NCBI GenBank assembly: GCA_002436115.1
Contig: DIXV01000141.1
Location: 11,649 to 19,319, forward strand
Source: Streptococcus sp. UBA6071
GTDB taxonomy: Bacteria; Bacillota; Bacilli; Lactobacillales; Streptococcaceae
Length of the DNA stretch: 7,671 bases
Direction of reading: 5' to 3'
Part shown: positions 6,705 to 7,671 of the stretch, in pieces
Layout: every line of letters starts with the position of its first letter
Position numbering within the stretch: the stretch's first letter is position 1
Notes under the pieces: model-generated
What the model saw: the letters and a program-made list of their open reading frames with translations, nothing else
Databases searched by the model: none
What the model was told of the DNA's origin: nothing
Translations under genes and position numbers: made by a program

Positions 6705-6737
6705 TCCATCACTTGCAATGATGGAGAAATCTCCATC
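6705..6737. repeat. Two overlapping, mutually exclusive hairpins
   Basis: TCCATCA (6705-6711) pairs with TGATGGA (6719-6725), while GATGGAGA (6720-6727) pairs with TCTCCATC (6730-6737) across a 2-base centre. The middle segment can pair with only one flank at a time. The element lies just beyond the tRNA terminator on the - strand. Confidence 0.45.
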
Positions 6738-6760
6738 TAAAAAAGCTATCTGAAAGATAC

Positions 6761-6785
6761 AAAAAAAACCTGCTTAACAGGTTTT
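6761..6785 (-). terminator. Intrinsic terminator of the tRNA-Glu/tRNA-Asn operon
   Basis: Read on the - strand, AAAACCTG and CAGGTTTT form an 8-bp stem with a 5-base loop (TTAAG), and the transcript then runs into a T8 stretch (6761-6768, shared with the stem base). It lies 7 bases past the tRNA-Asn 3' end. Confidence 0.88.
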
Positions 6786-6791
6786 AACTTA

Positions 6792-6865
6792 CTCCGCCAG
6801 TAGGACTCGAACCTACGACATCATGATTAACAGTCATGCGCTACTACCAACTGAGCTATGGCGGA
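6792..6865 (-). tRNA. tRNA-Asn (anticodon GTT)
   Basis: A 74-base cloverleaf. Acceptor TCCGCCA pairs fully with TGGCGGA, followed by discriminator G, typical of tRNA-Asn. The D-arm is GCTC/TAGC with one mismatch, the anticodon arm CATGA/TCATG carries loop CTGTTAA, and the T-arm is GTAGG-TTCGAGT-CCTAC. The anticodon is at 6829-6831. CCA is not encoded. It is second in the operon, 21 bases after tRNA-Glu. Confidence 0.96.
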
Positions 6866-6886
6866 AAATTGTAAAGCCACAACTTA

Positions 6887-6958
6887 TAGTCCGTACGGGA
6901 TTCGAACCCGTGTTACCGCCGTGAAAAGGCGGTGTCTTAACCCCTTGACCAACGGACC
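6887..6958 (-). tRNA. tRNA-Glu (anticodon TTC)
   Basis: A 72-base cloverleaf. Acceptor GGTCCGT pairs with ACGGACT (one G-U at the first pair), discriminator A; the anticodon stem CCGCC/GGCGG carries loop TTTTCAC, anticodon at 6923-6925; the T-arm is CGGG-TTCGAAT-CCCG. No CCA is encoded. In bacteria this tRNA also feeds tetrapyrrole synthesis where that pathway exists. Confidence 0.96.
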
Positions 6959-6989
6959 AAAATAGAGGTGTCTCAATAAGACAAAATTT

Positions 6990-7018
6990 ATTATATCTTA
7001 GTTTAGTCATCCTGTCAA
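6990..7018 (-). promoter_or_regulatory. Consensus promoter of the tRNA-Glu/tRNA-Asn operon
   Basis: On the - strand there is a perfect TTGACA (7013-7018) and a perfect TATAAT (6990-6995) with a 17-base spacer, ending about 31 bases upstream of the tRNA-Glu 5' end. Consensus strength fits a stable RNA operon. Confidence 0.92.
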
Positions 7019-7207
7019 TACTTTTTATTAAGTTTTTAAAATTATTTGTCTCAATCTTTTAGACCTTAATTAGAAAATCCTGATCAAGCTTATTTAATTC
7101 AAAAATAGCATGGACATAATTCTTCTTCACAACTCTCTCTCAAGAGGGTTTTACAAAGAGGAATAAGATTATTTCCATGATGATTGCAAATGGCCTATAA
7201 ATTACTC
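7019..7207. other. Divergent intergenic region between two tRNA units
   Basis: About 190 bases between the divergent tRNA promoters. I see no gene. The only structure is a 7-bp hairpin, AACTCTC/GAGGGTT (7131-7150, one G-U pair), followed by TT on the + strand. It could be a relic terminator, but nothing recognisable lies upstream of it. Confidence 0.5.
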
Positions 7208-7237
7208 TTGACAGTCGCACCATTTTTTTGGTACACT
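7208..7237 (+). promoter_or_regulatory. Promoter of tRNA-Arg
   Basis: A perfect -35, TTGACA (7208-7213), and -10 TACACT (7232-7237) with an 18-base spacer, ending 15 bases before the tRNA. The spacer holds a T7 run flanked by ACCA/TGGT. Confidence 0.85.
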
Positions 7238-7252
7238 ATTAAGGCTAATGTA

Positions 7253-7326
7253 GGTCTCATAGCTCAGCTGGATAGAGCATTCGCCTTCTAAGCGAACGGT
7301 CGCAGGTTCGAATCCTGCTGGGATCA
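7253..7326 (+). tRNA. tRNA-Arg (anticodon TCT)
   Basis: A 74-base cloverleaf. Acceptor GGTCTCA pairs with TGGGATC (two G-U pairs), discriminator A; the anticodon stem TTCGC/GCGAA carries loop CTTCTAA, anticodon TCT at 7287-7289, reading AGA/AGG; the T-arm is GCAGG-TTCGAAT-CCTGC. CCA is not encoded. It forms a single-gene unit with its own promoter and terminator. Confidence 0.96.
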
Positions 7327-7357
7327 AAGAGGACAAACCAAATTGTTCAACTTTAAA

Positions 7358-7391
7358 GACTGAGAAGAAATTTCTCGGTCCTTTTCTTTTT
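7358..7391 (+). terminator. Intrinsic terminator of tRNA-Arg
   Basis: GACTGAGAA and TTCTCGGTC form a 9-bp stem (one G-U) with a 5-base loop, followed by CTTTTCTTTTT. It lies 31 bases past the tRNA and separates it from rlmH. Confidence 0.87.
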
Positions 7392-7403
7392 AGTTTTTCC
7401 CCT

Positions 7404-7419
7404 TGTTTCATGTGAAACA
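7404..7419. promoter_or_regulatory. parS: parS site (ParB/Spo0J binding), one mismatch
   Basis: TGTTTCATGTGAAACA matches the Firmicutes parS consensus TGTTTCACGTGAAACA at 15 of 16 positions; the only change is C to T at position 8. ParB loads here and recruits SMC near the origin. The place beside rlmH, in the gene neighbourhood that usually leads to parB and oriC in streptococci, fits. Perfect dyad symmetry is lost only at the centre. Confidence 0.85.
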
Positions 7420-7437
7420 TCTAGATATCGCATTTTA

Positions 7438-7478
7438 TTTTCCCTAAAAACTCTTTTAGTAACTCCTTTTAGGGAAAA
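7438..7478. repeat. Inverted repeat upstream of rlmH
   Basis: TTTTCCCTAAAA (7438-7449) and TTTTAGGGAAAA (7467-7478) form a perfect 12-bp inverted repeat with a 17-base centre. It ends 1 base before the putative -10 of rlmH and covers the -35 zone. No T-tail follows, so an operator is likelier than a terminator. The centre contains CTCTTTTAG, nearly repeated in the right arm as CTCCTTTTAG. Confidence 0.5.
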
Positions 7479-7479
7479 A

Positions 7480-7490
7480 TATGATAAAAT
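7480..7490 (+). promoter_or_regulatory. Putative -10 region of rlmH
   Basis: TATGATAAAAT contains two overlapping -10-like hexamers (TATGAT, TAAAAT). No good -35 is found at 16-18 bases; TTAGTA (7456-7461) is the closest. Transcription from here would begin only a few bases before the rlmH ATG. Confidence 0.5.
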
Positions 7491-7497
7491 AACTTTT

Positions 7498-7671
7498 ATG
7501 AAAATCAAATTAATCACTGTTGGAAAACTTAAAGAAAACTACCTTAAAGAAGGGATTTCTGAATATAGCAAACGTTTAAGACGATTTTCATCATTTGAAA
7601 TGATAGAACTTATGGATGAGAAGACACCTGACAAAGCAAGTCATGCTGATAATCAGATTATTCTCAATAAA
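7498..7671 (+). CDS. rlmH: RlmH, 23S rRNA pseudouridine-1915 N3-methyltransferase, 5' part
   Basis: The first 58 residues of a protein usually about 159 long; the frame runs off the window. RlmH is a SPOUT-class SAM-dependent enzyme that methylates pseudouridine 1915 in helix 69 of 23S rRNA on assembled 70S ribosomes. The N-terminus [20 protein letters not shown], the following [10 protein letters not shown] and the [12 protein letters not shown] segment are typical; the SAM-binding knot is outside the window. The ATG at 7498 gives the conserved MKIKL start, but no Shine-Dalgarno sequence lies within 15 bases of it; AGGGA is about 22 bases upstream, before the putative -10. In streptococci htrA and parB usually follow. 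Confidence 0.94.
   Translation, partial: MKIKLITVGKLKENYLKEGISEYSKRLRRFSSFEMIELMDEKTPDKASHADNQIILNK

Larger units (their letters stand above)
6242..6760 (-). other. Operon leader and upstream control region without a gene
   Basis: About 520 AT-rich bases between the epimerase gene and the tRNA terminator. I find no convincing gene; the longest frame with a ribosome-binding-like GGAGG (near 6633) gives about 30 codons from a badly spaced TTG and is not called. If the candidate promoter at 6441-6470 is correct, the mRNA leader is about 190 bases. The region holds several separate inverted and direct repeats. Besides those listed on their own, these are CGAAAATTTCG and ATTTCGAAAT (overlapping, 6406-6420) and TTTGAA/TTCAAA with a 5-base loop (6325-6341). 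Confidence 0.6.

Noticed and set aside
6242..6992. Genomic island integrated at the tRNA-Asn 3' end
   Set aside because: The tRNA 3' end faces the operon, but I find no integrase and no repeated copy of the tRNA 3' sequence in the window.
7202..7420. 72-codon - strand frame with LIPAGFEPATVRLEGE
   Set aside because: It is the antisense translation of tRNA-Arg; this kind of peptide is a familiar false ORF over tRNA genes. It also crosses the promoter, terminator and parS.

Overview
The window looks like chromosomal DNA of a Streptococcus species, close to the replication origin. The evidence is the low-GC sequence, the streptococcal-type TrmFO, YfmM-like ABC-F and RlmH proteins, the Gram-positive ribosome binding sites, the tRNA genes without an encoded CCA end, and a near-perfect parS site beside rlmH. 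In streptococci rlmH normally lies next to htrA, parB and oriC. I do not assign a species.

Layout. (1) Positions 2-2454, + strand: the 3' part of trmFO (tRNA m5U54 methylation), then a complete YfmM-like ABC-F ATPase 29 bases downstream, probably co-transcribed. (2) Positions 2551-6241, - strand: a compact five-gene operon converging on the ABC-F gene. In transcription order it encodes a UDP-GlcNAc 2-epimerase (mnaA/wecB type), a four-TM protein with a GGDEF-like cytoplasmic domain that lacks the GGDEF motif, a 46-residue one-TM protein, a membrane-embedded processive family 2 glycosyltransferase with intact catalytic motifs, and a small membrane-anchored protein whose frame is broken at a seven-base homopolymer. 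Genes abut or overlap throughout. (3) Positions 6242-6760: about 520 bases without a convincing gene but rich in operator-like structure, including a candidate promoter with a CcpA cre-like site in its spacer. (4) Positions 6761-7018, - strand: a tRNA-Glu/tRNA-Asn operon with a consensus promoter and an intrinsic terminator. (5) Positions 7208-7671, + strand: tRNA-Arg(TCT) with promoter and terminator, a parS-like site, a 12-bp inverted repeat, and the start of rlmH, cut by the window edge.

The region of greatest interest is the - strand operon. The epimerase would make UDP-ManNAc (or set the UDP-GlcNAc/UDP-ManNAc balance), and the synthase would polymerise and extrude an amino-sugar polymer. 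The GGDEF-like protein and the two tiny membrane proteins would be regulators or partners of the synthase. This resembles the architecture of IcaA/IcaD, PgaC/PgaD or the Bacillus ydaJ-N locus, but without a recognisable deacetylase, hydrolase, PilZ domain or active cyclase in the window. The polymer's identity is inference; the gene order, motifs and frameshift are visible in the sequence.
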